A DNA stretch of 64,000 nt, from positions 62,001 to 126,000 of the forward strand of contig DVOO01000027.1 in the NCBI GenBank assembly GCA_018713515.1. Direction: 5' to 3'. Each line of letters starts with the position of its first letter. Position 1 is the stretch's first letter. This document shows, one piece after another, positions 24,912-32,711 of this stretch. Under the pieces are notes generated by a model. That model was not told the DNA's origin. It searched no databases and was given only the letters and a program-made list of their open reading frames with translations. Made by a program: the position numbers and the translations under genes. The stretch is from Candidatus Scatomonas pullistercoris (GTDB lineage Bacteria > Bacillota > Clostridia > Lachnospirales > Lachnospiraceae).

Positions 24912-25157
24912 TCATTTGTTTTAAAAAAAAGCCGCGAGGCCATTTGTTTTGTTACCAGTTCTTTTATAACATATCACTTGAAACATTGTCAACCAGATTT
25001 TTACATCCGTGCAACACTGGCATGCATTTTTATCTTCAAAAAGCCCGCAAAATCCGGAGATTTTTCAGGATGAAAGCTGCTGAAATTTTTTTCACTTTTA
25101 ATCGGAAAACCCCTGTAAATCTTTATGCTTTACAGAAATAACGGACACAGCTGCATT

Positions 25158-25187
25158 AAAAAAGCACCCGGGCATACAGCCCGGGCG
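25158..25187 (-). terminator. Terminator of hsp20
   Basis: Stem CCCGGGC / GCCCGGG with loop ATACA, extended by two near-pairs, followed on the minus strand by TGC and six T. It starts about 40 bp after the hsp20 stop. Confidence 0.85.
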
Positions 25188-25225
25188 CGAAAGAAAGAAA
25201 CTTATCTGGCAGATACGCGGAAGGA

Positions 25226-25675
25226 TTAACCTTCGATCGCTATGTGTTTATTCTCTTCTACTTTCTGAGCGGCTTCTTTGGGAACTGTAAGCTTCAGGAT
25301 CCCATTCTCAAATTTCGCGTGAATATCTTTCTGGTCTACACCATCACCCACATAGAAGCTTCTGCTCATGGCCCCGGTATAACGCTCCCGGCGGATATAG
25401 CGGCCCTTCTTATCCTTCTCGTCCTTATCCATCCCCTTGGAAGCGGAGATAGTCAGATAGCCATTCTCCAGAGAAGCCTGCACCTCATCCTTCTTGAAGC
25501 CCGGCAGGTCAATGTCCAGCTCATAGCCCTTCTCTGTCTCTTTCACATCCGTTTTCATCAGGTTCTTTGCACGTTTCCCGTACAGCGGGTTCTTTCTTCC
25601 GAAAAATTCTCTTTCAAACGGAAAATCCATCATATCATCAAATAAATCTTCACCAAAAATGCTCGGCAGTAACAT
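25226..25675 (-). CDS. Hsp20/alpha-crystallin small heat shock protein
   Basis: An ATP-independent holdase, 149 residues. N-terminal arm MLLPSIFGEDLFDDMMDFPF is typical of clostridial Hsp18; the alpha-crystallin domain spans about 42-135, with TEKGYELDIDLPGFKKDEVQ and ENGILKLTVPK (the A-x-x-x-n-G-v-L signature). The C-terminal IxI/V tail is degenerate (HIAIEG). It is a single gene with its own terminator and a HrcA-type CIRCE element over its promoter. Confidence 0.95.
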   Translation of the reverse strand: MLLPSIFGEDLFDDMMDFPFEREFFGRKNPLYGKRAKNLMKTDVKETEKGYELDIDLPGFKKDEVQASLENGYLTISASKGMDKDEKDKKGRYIRRERYTGAMSRSFYVGDGVDQKDIHAKFENGILKLTVPKEAAQKVEENKHIAIEG

Positions 25676-25791
25676 AAGTCATATCCCCTTTCCTGTGAAT
25701 TCTATATGTTGGCACAGCCGGTCATCCGGCGTGTTGTGTACGGAACCTGGATGAGAGATTCTTTTTTTCTCTCTTCCTTTGTTCTATTTGT

Positions 25792-25820
25792 ACTATAGCA
25801 TACGCTATCAGCACTGTCAA
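25792..25820 (-). promoter_or_regulatory. sigma-A promoter of hsp20
   Basis: On the minus strand: TTGACA (25820-25815), 17-bp spacer, TATAGT (25797-25792). It is about 115 bp before the start codon, leaving a leader of roughly 110 nt. Confidence 0.85.
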
Positions 25821-25834
25821 TAAGAGAGTGCTAA
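25808..25834 (-). promoter_or_regulatory. CIRCE element (HrcA operator)
   Basis: On the minus strand TTAGCACTC, nine bases, CAGTGCTGA. The left arm is the exact CIRCE consensus and the right arm matches 7 of 9 positions of GAGTGCTAA. The site covers the whole -35 box of hsp20, so HrcA binding should block polymerase. hrcA itself is not in the window. Confidence 0.85.
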
Positions 25835-25892
25835 TTTCACAAAATCTTCACATTTCTGGGCTGCAGGATCTGTTCTGCCTCCTCTAAAGCCT

Positions 25893-26519
25893 TCAATTCC
25901 GGCTTAATATCCGATTGAAAAGCTTTGCCACCTGTCCAACGCAGACGGCAGCCGCCACAGTACCTTCCCTGACACCGTGCAGTCCTCCCGCAAACAAGAG
26001 GGAAAGCACGCAGGCGATCACCACCAGGGATACATCGAACAGCACTTTCATGTTTCCAAACTTCACCGGCGCTACCTGGCAGATTGCCAGAACCAGCCCT
26101 TCTCCGGCCAATGTAACGACCCCGGCCGTCACCTCAAAGCTGACCCCAATGCCCACCAGCAAAATACCGACCGCGCAGAAAATCCACTGCTGCCCGTAAT
26201 TTTGCGGCCCAGTTTTCTGCAGGATCCACACAGCAAAATCTGTCAGGTAGCCAAAGAAAACTGCAACCGGCAGCTGCAGCAGCTGAATTGGCCGGTATCG
26301 TTTCCGAAGGAGCAGTATCTGCAGGAAAATGAATACACAGTGCATACAGATAGTCGCTGTTCCTACTGTAAAGTTTGAAAACAGGCTGATCACATAAGGT
26401 ACACTGGATATCGGAGATGTGCCAAGTCCCGCTTTAATGGAAAAAGCTACGCCAAACGCCATAATCACAAGGCCTGCGCATAAAAGCAGGCACCGGGCCG
26501 CCAGATGCTGCTTCTTCAT
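25893..26519 (-). CDS. YczE/YitT-like integral membrane protein
   Basis: A 208-residue protein with five or six membrane helices. The repeated pattern GVAFSIKAGLGTSPISSVPY near residues 20-40 and GVSFEVTAGVVTLAGEGLVLAI near 120-145 is typical of the YczE/YyaS membrane protein group (DUF6198-type). No transport substrate is known for the group; YczE affects bacillomycin/surfactin production in Bacillus. ATG 26519 overlaps the stop of the MarR gene as ATGA, so it is the regulated target of that repressor. The longer frame upstream has no ribosome site. Confidence 0.75.
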   Translation of the reverse strand: MKKQHLAARCLLLCAGLVIMAFGVAFSIKAGLGTSPISSVPYVISLFSNFTVGTATICMHCVFIFLQILLLRKRYRPIQLLQLPVAVFFGYLTDFAVWILQKTGPQNYGQQWIFCAVGILLVGIGVSFEVTAGVVTLAGEGLVLAICQVAPVKFGNMKVLFDVSLVVIACVLSLLFAGGLHGVREGTVAAAVCVGQVAKLFNRILSRN

Positions 26520-26962
26520 TTTTCTCCGCCTTCTTTCTGATTTTGTTCTGAACGGCACACAGAGATCCATATCTTTTCTAATGACTGTTTCAGCAGCTGT
26601 AATTCCTGCTCCGAAAATTTCTCTGTTGCCTGGGCGTCCGCGGCCTGAAACACGGACTGCATTTTTTTTGCCGCCTGATCGCCCTTTTGCGTAAGAGAAA
26701 CATAAAGGGATCGCCTGTTTCCCTCCTTCTGGCGGCGGCTGATCAATCCGGCCTGTTCCATTCGCAGCAAAATACTGCCCACTGTCGCCTGTTCGATTTC
26801 ACAATAGCCGGCGATTGTTTTCTGGTTGCTCTCTCCATGATCCAATAAAAATTCCAGTATTTTCGGCTGACCGGGAGAAAGACCCAATGCAGATGCCCCC
26901 TCCAAAATTCTGCGGTTTAGATTCGTGTGGGCCTTCATTAAAAGATAATGCAGCGTCTCCAT
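26516..26962 (-). CDS. MarR-family transcriptional regulator
   Basis: A 148-residue winged-helix repressor. The DNA-binding core is about residues 30-100 (LSPGQPKILEFLLDHGESNQKTIAGYC, then the wing RRQKEGNRRSLYVSLT). ATG 26962 has AGGAGG six bases upstream; the longer open frame has none. It is co-transcribed with the YczE-like membrane protein through an ATGA overlap, under a promoter with a palindrome just downstream. Effector unknown. Confidence 0.92.
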   Translation of the reverse strand: METLHYLLMKAHTNLNRRILEGASALGLSPGQPKILEFLLDHGESNQKTIAGYCEIEQATVGSILLRMEQAGLISRRQKEGNRRSLYVSLTQKGDQAAKKMQSVFQAADAQATEKFSEQELQLLKQSLEKIWISVCRSEQNQKEGGEK

Positions 26963-26974
26963 ATTAAGCCTCCT

Positions 26975-26996
26975 AATTATAAGCATACTTATTATT
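26975..26996 (-). promoter_or_regulatory. Palindrome, probable MarR operator
   Basis: ATAAG-CATA-CTTAT at 26979-26992 with further symmetric A/T on both sides, lying between the -10 box and the MarR ribosome-binding site. Position and symmetry fit autoregulation. Confidence 0.6.
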
Positions 26997-27005
26997 CTAA
27001 TGGAA

Positions 27006-27034
27006 ACTATAGCTCTCCCTCTTAATTTTGTCAA
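27006..27034 (-). promoter_or_regulatory. sigma-A promoter of the marR operon
   Basis: Minus strand TTGACA (27034-27029), 17-bp spacer, TATAGT (27011-27006). Back-to-back with the promoter of the divergent TraX-like gene, whose -35 begins only 3 bp away. Confidence 0.85.
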
Positions 27035-27036
27035 TA

Positions 27037-27065
27037 TTTACACTGCCGCAAAAATACGGTATAAT
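27037..27065 (+). promoter_or_regulatory. sigma-A promoter of the traX-like gene
   Basis: TTTACA (27037-27042), 17-bp spacer, TATAAT (27060-27065). A small hairpin CCGCAAAAATACGG sits in the spacer. AAAGAGGTG precedes the ATG. Confidence 0.8.
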
Positions 27066-27097
27066 TTTTTTATTTTAAAAGAAAAAGAGGTGCTTTC

Positions 27098-27808
27098 ATG
27101 TCCGCGGAATTCAAACCCCTGACCTCTGCTCCCGTGCATCTTTCCGGAAGTACGCTGAAGCTGACCGCCTGCGCGGCCATGCTGACCGATCACGCCTGCA
27201 AGGTTTTCTTAAGCCCCGGCTCCCCGGCCTATCTGCTCTTAAGCGGCCTGATCGGACGGATCGCTTTCCCTCTGTTCTGCTTTCTTCTGGTAGAAGGGTT
27301 TCTCCACACCCGCAGCCGGATCCGCTATGGGCGGAATCTGCTGCTTTTCGCCCTGATCTCTGAGATTCCCTTTGACCTGGCCATCTACCGCCGGCCCTTT
27401 TTCCTGCTCCATCAGAACACTCTGTTCACCCTGTTTCTGGCTCTTCTGATGCTGGTCTGCCTGGAAAAAACCTGCACAAAATTTTCCTCCCGCTCCTCTC
27501 AGGCTGCCGCAAAACTTGTAATCATCCTGGCCTTCGCCGCAGCCGCCTGGCTGCTGCACACCGATTACGACGCCCTGGGCATCGGCGCGGTCGCGGCCAT
27601 CTATCTTCTCCGGGGATACGGCTTTCTTTCCGGCATCATGGGGTGTCTGGTGCTGAACCTTACTTCCTTCTCCAACGCCGGTGCCTTCCTATCCCTGGTT
27701 CCCCTGGCCTGCTACAGCGGCCGGCGGGGCTGGAAGCTGAAGTACGCCTTCTATCTGTTTTATCCGGCCCATCTTCTGCTTTTATATCTGATTCGTCTTT
27801 TTCTGTAA
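27098..27808 (+). CDS. TraX-family membrane protein
   Basis: A 236-residue polytopic protein with about seven membrane helices. The family core is visible as LKLTACAAMLTDHACKVF, GRIAFPLFCFLLVEGFLHTRS, RNLLLFALISEIPFDLA and HQNTLFTLFLALL. TraX of F plasmid N-acetylates pilin, and the family is related to acyltransferases; chromosomal copies in Firmicutes have no established substrate and do not imply conjugation. Divergent from marR with its own promoter and a shared bidirectional terminator. Confidence 0.88.
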   Translation: MSAEFKPLTSAPVHLSGSTLKLTACAAMLTDHACKVFLSPGSPAYLLLSGLIGRIAFPLFCFLLVEGFLHTRSRIRYGRNLLLFALISEIPFDLAIYRRPFFLLHQNTLFTLFLALLMLVCLEKTCTKFSSRSSQAAAKLVIILAFAAAAWLLHTDYDALGIGAVAAIYLLRGYGFLSGIMGCLVLNLTSFSNAGAFLSLVPLACYSGRRGWKLKYAFYLFYPAHLLLLYLIRLFL

Positions 27809-27812
27809 ATAC

Positions 27813-27844
27813 ACAAAAAAAGCTGCATGCGCAGCTTTTTTTGT
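27813..27844. terminator. Bidirectional terminator between the traX-like gene and glgB
   Basis: A perfect palindrome with 14-bp arms, ACAAAAAAAGCTGC and its complement, loop ATGC. It has an A-run on one side and a T-run on the other and so serves both converging genes. Confidence 0.95.
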
Positions 27845-27856
27845 ACAGTCAAATTT

Positions 27857-29773
27857 TCAGAACCGGAATACCGCCACTCCGTAGGCCGGCAGATCATATC
27901 CGATGGAATACGTCTGCCCGTCACATTCCTTTTTCACAGCTCTGTACACCTCCGGCACCTGATGGTTCCCGCCGTATTTCAGATTTTTGCTGTCCAGGAT
28001 CAGCCGGTACTGTTTTCGCTTCGGCACGCCCACCCGGTAATCGGGCCGGTCCATGGGCGTAAAGTTGCAGACAAACAGGAGATTGTTTTTCCCTGTGGGA
28101 GACCAGCGGACGAAGCTGAAGATACTCCGGTCGCCGTCGTTGGCGTTGATCCAGGAAAATCCCTCGTATCCAGCGTCGTTGTGCATGGCCGGATATTTCC
28201 GGTACATAGCCAGCAGATCCCGCACATAGGCCTGCAGATGTTCATGGCGCTTATCCTCCAGCAGGAACCAGTCCAGCTCCCGCTCCTCGCTCCACTCCCG
28301 GAGCTGTCCGAAATCCTGTCCCATAAACAGAAGCTTCTTGCCCGGATGGCCGGCCATAAAGCTATATCCCACCTTCAGATTCTCGAATTTATCATCGGGA
28401 TAGCCCGGCATCTTGTTGATCATGGAACATTTCAGATGTACCACCTCGTCATGGGACAGAACAAGAATGTAGTTCTCACTGAAGGCATAGGTCATGGCAA
28501 AGGTCATCTTATTGTGGTTATATTTTCGGAAATAGGGATCCAGCTTCATGTACTCCAGAAAATCATGCATCCAGCCCATATTCCACTTAAGGGTAAAGCC
28601 AAGGCCGTCCTGCTCCACATCTCCCGTCACCTTCGGCCACGCGGTGGATTCTTCGGCAATCATCATAGCTCCCTTATTCCGCCCTGTCACCAGGGTATTC
28701 AGATGTTTAAAGAACTCTATGGCCTCCAGATTCTCCTTGCCGCCGTACTTGTTGGGAATCCATTCCCCGTCCTTCCGACCGTAATCCAGGTACAGCATGG
28801 AAGCCACGGCATCCACCCGGAGTCCGTCCACATGGTATTCCTCCACCCAGTACAGGGCATTGGCCAGCAGAAAGTTCTTTACCTCCGGCCGTCCATAGTT
28901 GAATATCTTTGTCCCCCAGTCCGGATGCTCTCCCTGCCTGGGATCCGCATGCTCATAAACCGCCTCTCCGTCAAATTCCGCCAGGCCCTGGGCATCCTTG
29001 GGAAAATGAGCTGGCACCCAGTCCAGAATTACGCCAATCTTGTTCCTGTGCAGATAATTCACCAGATACTTAAACTCCTTTGGCGTGCCATATCGGGAAG
29101 TGGGCGCGTAGTATCCCGTCACCTGATAACCCCAGGAGGCGTCCAGCGGATGTTCCGCGATGCCCATCAGTTCCACATGGGTATATCCCATATCCTTCAC
29201 ATATTCTGTCAGTGCCTTTGCAAAATACTTATAATCATAAAACCCTTCCGGATTTTCCTCCGACCAGGGATGTTTCTTCCAGGAACCGGGATGCACTTCA
29301 TAAATAGCCAGCGGCGAAGTCTTCGGCGAAAACTCCCGGCGGGCCGTCATCCACGCATCATCGCTCCACTTAAAGCCTCCGATCTCCGCCACTATGGAAG
29401 CCGTTCCCGGCCTCTTCTCCGCATAAAATCCGTATGGATCCGCCTTGTACAGAAGACGGCCGTCTCTGGACCGGATACAGTATTTATAAAGACTGCCCTC
29501 CTTTACTCCGGGAATAAAAGCTTCATAGACACCCATATCCGCCACTTTTTCCATGGGATTGGCGTCATCCTCCCAGCCGTTGAAATCTCCCACCACGGAT
29601 ATTCCCTGGGCGTTGGGGGCCCAGACAGTAAACCATACACCCCTGACTCCATCCTTTACATCCAGATGGGCTCCCATTTTCTGATAAATATCATAATGTG
29701 TGGCCTGTCCGAATAAATAGGCGTCCAGTTCTCCGAAACGCGCCTCTTTTTTCTTTTTTCTCTTCCCTGCCAT
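27857..29773 (-). CDS. glgB: 1,4-alpha-glucan branching enzyme
   Basis: GlgB makes the alpha-1,6 branches of glycogen. The 638 residues contain an N-terminal CBM48 domain (about 30-130, GVWFTVWAPNAQGISVVGDFNGW) and a GH13 barrel with all landmarks: DWVPAHF, DGLRVDAVASMLYLDY (nucleophile Asp), MMIAEESTAWP (acid/base Glu) and LSHDEVVH (transition-state Asp). The C-terminal beta domain ends the protein. GGAGAGGGAG precedes ATG. Third gene of an operon behind a TetR regulator and a GH13 hydrolase. Confidence 0.97.
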   Translation of the reverse strand: MAGKRKKKKEARFGELDAYLFGQATHYDIYQKMGAHLDVKDGVRGVWFTVWAPNAQGISVVGDFNGWEDDANPMEKVADMGVYEAFIPGVKEGSLYKYCIRSRDGRLLYKADPYGFYAEKRPGTASIVAEIGGFKWSDDAWMTARREFSPKTSPLAIYEVHPGSWKKHPWSEENPEGFYDYKYFAKALTEYVKDMGYTHVELMGIAEHPLDASWGYQVTGYYAPTSRYGTPKEFKYLVNYLHRNKIGVILDWVPAHFPKDAQGLAEFDGEAVYEHADPRQGEHPDWGTKIFNYGRPEVKNFLLANALYWVEEYHVDGLRVDAVASMLYLDYGRKDGEWIPNKYGGKENLEAIEFFKHLNTLVTGRNKGAMMIAEESTAWPKVTGDVEQDGLGFTLKWNMGWMHDFLEYMKLDPYFRKYNHNKMTFAMTYAFSENYILVLSHDEVVHLKCSMINKMPGYPDDKFENLKVGYSFMAGHPGKKLLFMGQDFGQLREWSEERELDWFLLEDKRHEHLQAYVRDLLAMYRKYPAMHNDAGYEGFSWINANDGDRSIFSFVRWSPTGKNNLLFVCNFTPMDRPDYRVGVPKRKQYRLILDSKNLKYGGNHQVPEVYRAVKKECDGQTYSIGYDLPAYGVAVFRF

Positions 29774-29826
29774 GGCTCCCTCTCCTTTTTCTTTCTATAA
29801 TTCCGGCTTAAGGAACCGGTCCTTTC

Positions 29827-31197
29827 TCATTCCCGTCCGCAGACCAGAATCCGGCATCCGCAGGGCTCCAGCTCCAGAGAAATTCTTCCCCCTTCCGCGG
29901 GAACCGTCTCTCCCGTCAGCGCATCCCTGTAAACTCCCTCCACGGGCACAGGGAAGGATACCGGGGCCGAAGCGCCCTCATCATTGTTCACAGCGGTCAG
30001 GACCGTATGTTCTACGCCGATCCTGGCAAACGCGTACTGGCGGTTGGTCAGAAGCAGTTCCTGGTAACGGCCATCTCCGCAGGCATCGGGATATTTTTTC
30101 CGGATGTTTCCCAGGGTCCGGATCCAGCGGGTCAGTTCCGGATGCGGGTTATCCTTCTTCATCTGCTCCAGGTCAATGGCCGGCCGCAGCGCGTCATCGC
30201 CTCCCTGCTCCTTCCTTCCCTCGATTCCGAATTCAGACCCATAATAAACAGAGGGAATACCCGGCAGAAAATACAGCAGGGCGTGCACTGGCTTTAAGTG
30301 GCCCTTTACATTCAGCTTGCTGAAGATCCTGTTCACATCATGGTTATCTACAAAGCTGTACAGCTTCAGTCCCCGGTAAATACCGCCGTTGGCGTCGAAT
30401 TCCCGGCGGATGGTGTGGGCAATCTCAAAATAATTGTGATCGTTATGCCCGGAGTAAAGGCCCTTATGCAGCTCATAGTTGGTAACACTGTGAATCATCC
30501 GGGTGCCGTCCCCGATGTAGCGGCTGTAATCTCCATGAATCACCTCTCCCATCAGCCAGAAGTCTTCTTTTTTGGCATCTGTGCGTTTCCGCATATCTTC
30601 CAGAAAAGACAGTTCCAGACAGTCCGCGCAGTCCAGACGGATCCCGTCAATATCAAACGCATCAATCCAGAAATCAATTACATCCAGCAGGTACTCCCTC
30701 ACAGCTCCCTCCCATGGATTCAGGTTCACCAGCTCTGTGCAGCCTCTCCAGGACTCATAGCAGAATCCATCGTTGTACGGATTGTTGCCGCCGAAGTTCA
30801 CTCCCTTGTACCAGTTCTTGTAGGGAGAGTCCCACTTCTTTTCCTGGATATCCCGGAAGGCGAAAAACTCCCGGCCCGTATGATTGAACACCCCGTCCAC
30901 CACCACGCGGATCCCGGCCTCATGGGCCTTCTCCACAAAAGCCTTAAAATCTTCATTATCCCCCAGGCGGCGGTCCACCTGCTTATAATCCGTTGTATCA
31001 TAGCCGTGGGTGACCGACTCGAACAGGGGCCCGATGTAAACTGCGTCAAATCCCATCTCCGAAAGCCAGGGAATCCACTCCTCCGTCAGGGTCCGGAGCC
31101 GGTGAACCGTCTCCCCGCCCTCATTCCGCCTGGGCGCTCCCAGAAGCCCCAGGGGATATATATGATAAAAAACTGCCTCCTCATACCACTTTCCCAT
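29827..31197 (-). CDS. GH13 alpha-amylase-family glycoside hydrolase (cytoplasmic)
   Basis: A 456-residue alpha-glucan hydrolase. The catalytic barrel starts at residue 5 (EEAVFYHIYPLGLLG) and the four GH13 regions are present: VVVDGVFNHTG, GIRLDCADCL (nucleophile Asp), LMGEVIHGDY (acid Glu) and FVDNHDVNR. A short beta domain ends it. There is no signal peptide and no CBM, so it acts inside on maltodextrins or glycogen; subclass (alpha-glucosidase, neopullulanase or maltogenic amylase) cannot be told. It follows the TetR gene by 19 bp and precedes glgB by 53 bp. Confidence 0.9.
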   Translation of the reverse strand: MGKWYEEAVFYHIYPLGLLGAPRRNEGGETVHRLRTLTEEWIPWLSEMGFDAVYIGPLFESVTHGYDTTDYKQVDRRLGDNEDFKAFVEKAHEAGIRVVVDGVFNHTGREFFAFRDIQEKKWDSPYKNWYKGVNFGGNNPYNDGFCYESWRGCTELVNLNPWEGAVREYLLDVIDFWIDAFDIDGIRLDCADCLELSFLEDMRKRTDAKKEDFWLMGEVIHGDYSRYIGDGTRMIHSVTNYELHKGLYSGHNDHNYFEIAHTIRREFDANGGIYRGLKLYSFVDNHDVNRIFSKLNVKGHLKPVHALLYFLPGIPSVYYGSEFGIEGRKEQGGDDALRPAIDLEQMKKDNPHPELTRWIRTLGNIRKKYPDACGDGRYQELLLTNRQYAFARIGVEHTVLTAVNNDEGASAPVSFPVPVEGVYRDALTGETVPAEGGRISLELEPCGCRILVCGRE

Positions 31198-31216
31198 GTG
31201 TCACAAATCCTCCTGT

Positions 31217-31798
31217 CTAAGTATAAATTCCATATAAGAACTGCTGCAGCAGCTCCGTAATTTCCTCATCGCCTACCTGCAGGACGCTTAAGTCCTCCTT
31301 ATCCCTGGAGAGCATAAGCAGATAAAACTGCAGGCAGCCGGTGAAGCTGATGGCAAACTGCTTCTGCCTGCCCCGCATATTTCCCAGCTCTCCCGCGGCC
31401 CTGTCGAAGATATTCACAAAGAACTGATAATACTGCTCCAGAAACGGGTACACGGTCCGAAAGCCCTCACTCTTGCGTCCTGAGAAAAACAGAGACATGA
31501 GCAGAAGATAAAACTCCGGGTCCGCGCACACGGCGTCAAAGAACACCCGGGCAGTACGGTAGAGGGTTTCCCGCAGATTCCCCTCATATACGGAAGCCTT
31601 CTCCATGTCCGCCTTCAGCCTCTGAAAATTATGAACCAGAAGCTGTTCCAGAAGCCCCTTCTTGCTTCCGAAATAATAATACAGGGTGGGCTTGGTCACG
31701 CCGGACTTTTCCGCAATCTCCTGCACGCCCACACCGTCGTAGCCTCTCTCATAAAACAGAGACTTTGCTGTCTTTAATATCATTTCCCGATTGTCCAT
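31217..31798 (-). CDS. TetR-family regulator of the GH13-glgB operon
   Basis: A 193-residue TetR protein. DNA-binding part residues 5-52: ILKTAKSLFYERGYDGVGVQEIAEKSGVTKPTLYYYFGSKKGLLEQLL in two halves around the turn. The C-terminal domain has no recognised ligand. GAGGTGAC precedes the ATG. It is the first gene of the operon with the GH13 enzyme and glgB, and a palindrome covers its -10 box, so self-control and control of the glucan genes is likely. Confidence 0.9.
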   Translation of the reverse strand: MDNREMILKTAKSLFYERGYDGVGVQEIAEKSGVTKPTLYYYFGSKKGLLEQLLVHNFQRLKADMEKASVYEGNLRETLYRTARVFFDAVCADPEFYLLLMSLFFSGRKSEGFRTVYPFLEQYYQFFVNIFDRAAGELGNMRGRQKQFAISFTGCLQFYLLMLSRDKEDLSVLQVGDEEITELLQQFLYGIYT

Positions 31799-31822
31799 CT
31801 GTCACCTCTCTGTACAGGTACC

Positions 31823-31851
31823 AGTATACCAATCGGTATAGAAAAAGTCAA
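31823..31851 (-). promoter_or_regulatory. Promoter with overlapping palindromic operator, tetR-GH13-glgB operon
   Basis: Minus strand TTGACT (31851-31846), 17-bp spacer, TATACT (31828-31823). The inverted repeat TATACC-AATC-GGTATA (31825-31840) overlaps the -10 and spacer and is the probable TetR site. Confidence 0.75.
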
Positions 31852-31852
31852 C

Positions 31853-31880
31853 AAAAACCGGAGAATTTTTTATTCTCCGG
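31853..31880 (-). terminator. Terminator of the metG-tatD operon
   Basis: Stem CCGGAGAA / TTCTCCGG with an A/T-rich loop, then five T on the minus strand; starts 19 bp after the tatD stop. Confidence 0.85.
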
Positions 31881-31898
31881 TGTACATTTTGCCCATGT

Positions 31899-32699
31899 TC
31901 AGACAGTTTTGTCCCCACATACTCCCGCTGCCTTGGGAAACAGCTTCCTGGCATTCTCTTCCGTGATTCTTATGACTTCTTCCGGCGTTATTCCCTTCAG
32001 CCGGGCAATCTCCTCCGCCACATAGGGAAGGTTCAGAGAAGAATTTCTCCGGCCGCGGCAGGGCTCCGGTGCCAGATATGGGCTGTCCGTCTCCAGCAGC
32101 AGCCGCTCCAGGGGCGCCGCTTCCACGACCTCCTTCAGCTTTCTGGCATTTTTAAAAGTAAGAACTCCGCCGATTCCCAGATAAAGCCCCATCTTCAGAT
32201 ATTCCTCTGCCATCTCCCTGGCGTAGGAAAAACAGTGGATCACGCCGCCGATCTCTCCTCCCCGGAGTTCTTTCACCATCTCCAGCGTGTCCGCGGCGGC
32301 CTCCCGGCTGTGGATGATAAAAGGAAGCCCCTCCTCTCTGGCCATCTCCATCTGCCGCGCAAACCATTTCTTCTGCAGAGCATGGTGCTCCGCATCCTTA
32401 TGCCAGTAGTAATCCAGGCCAATCTCTCCCACGGCCGCTGTCTTCGGACGGCGGCACATCCGCCGCATCTTCTCGAAAATATCTTCATTCAGGCTGCCCA
32501 CATCATCCGGATGAATTCCCACCGCTCCGTACAGGAAGGGATATTTCTCTGTCAGCTCTGCAGTCCGGTCCAGACTCTTAACATCCGCGCAGACATTGAT
32601 TACGGTCCCGATTCCCTTTCCGGGCAGGGAGGAGAGCAGTTCCTCCCTGTCACTGTCGAATGCTTCATCATCGTAATGGGCGTGCGTCTCAAAAATCAT
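31899..32699 (-). CDS. tatD: TatD-family metal-dependent hydrolase
   Basis: TatD proteins are 3'-5' DNases or related phosphoesterases with a two-metal TIM barrel. The 266-residue product shows the family ligands: HAHYDDEAFD at residues 5-14, AVGEIGLDYYW, FIIHSREA, VIHCFSYA and LLETDSPYLAPEP. It starts 12 bp behind metG, the usual order in Firmicutes, and ends before a clear terminator. Confidence 0.93.
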   Translation of the reverse strand: MIFETHAHYDDEAFDSDREELLSSLPGKGIGTVINVCADVKSLDRTAELTEKYPFLYGAVGIHPDDVGSLNEDIFEKMRRMCRRPKTAAVGEIGLDYYWHKDAEHHALQKKWFARQMEMAREEGLPFIIHSREAAADTLEMVKELRGGEIGGVIHCFSYAREMAEEYLKMGLYLGIGGVLTFKNARKLKEVVEAAPLERLLLETDSPYLAPEPCRGRRNSSLNLPYVAEEIARLKGITPEEVIRITEENARKLFPKAAGVCGDKTV

Positions 32700-32711
32700 A
32701 ACCCGCCTCCG

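Noticed and set aside
24912-24960. GCCTCGCGGC followed by T-run on the minus strand as a second hsp20 terminator
   Set aside because: The stem is only about 3-4 bp; the much stronger hairpin at 25158-25187 already ends hsp20.
27098-27808. TraX similarity as evidence of a conjugative element
   Set aside because: No relaxase, type IV secretion, integrase or attachment repeats are nearby; chromosomal TraX-like genes are common in Firmicutes.
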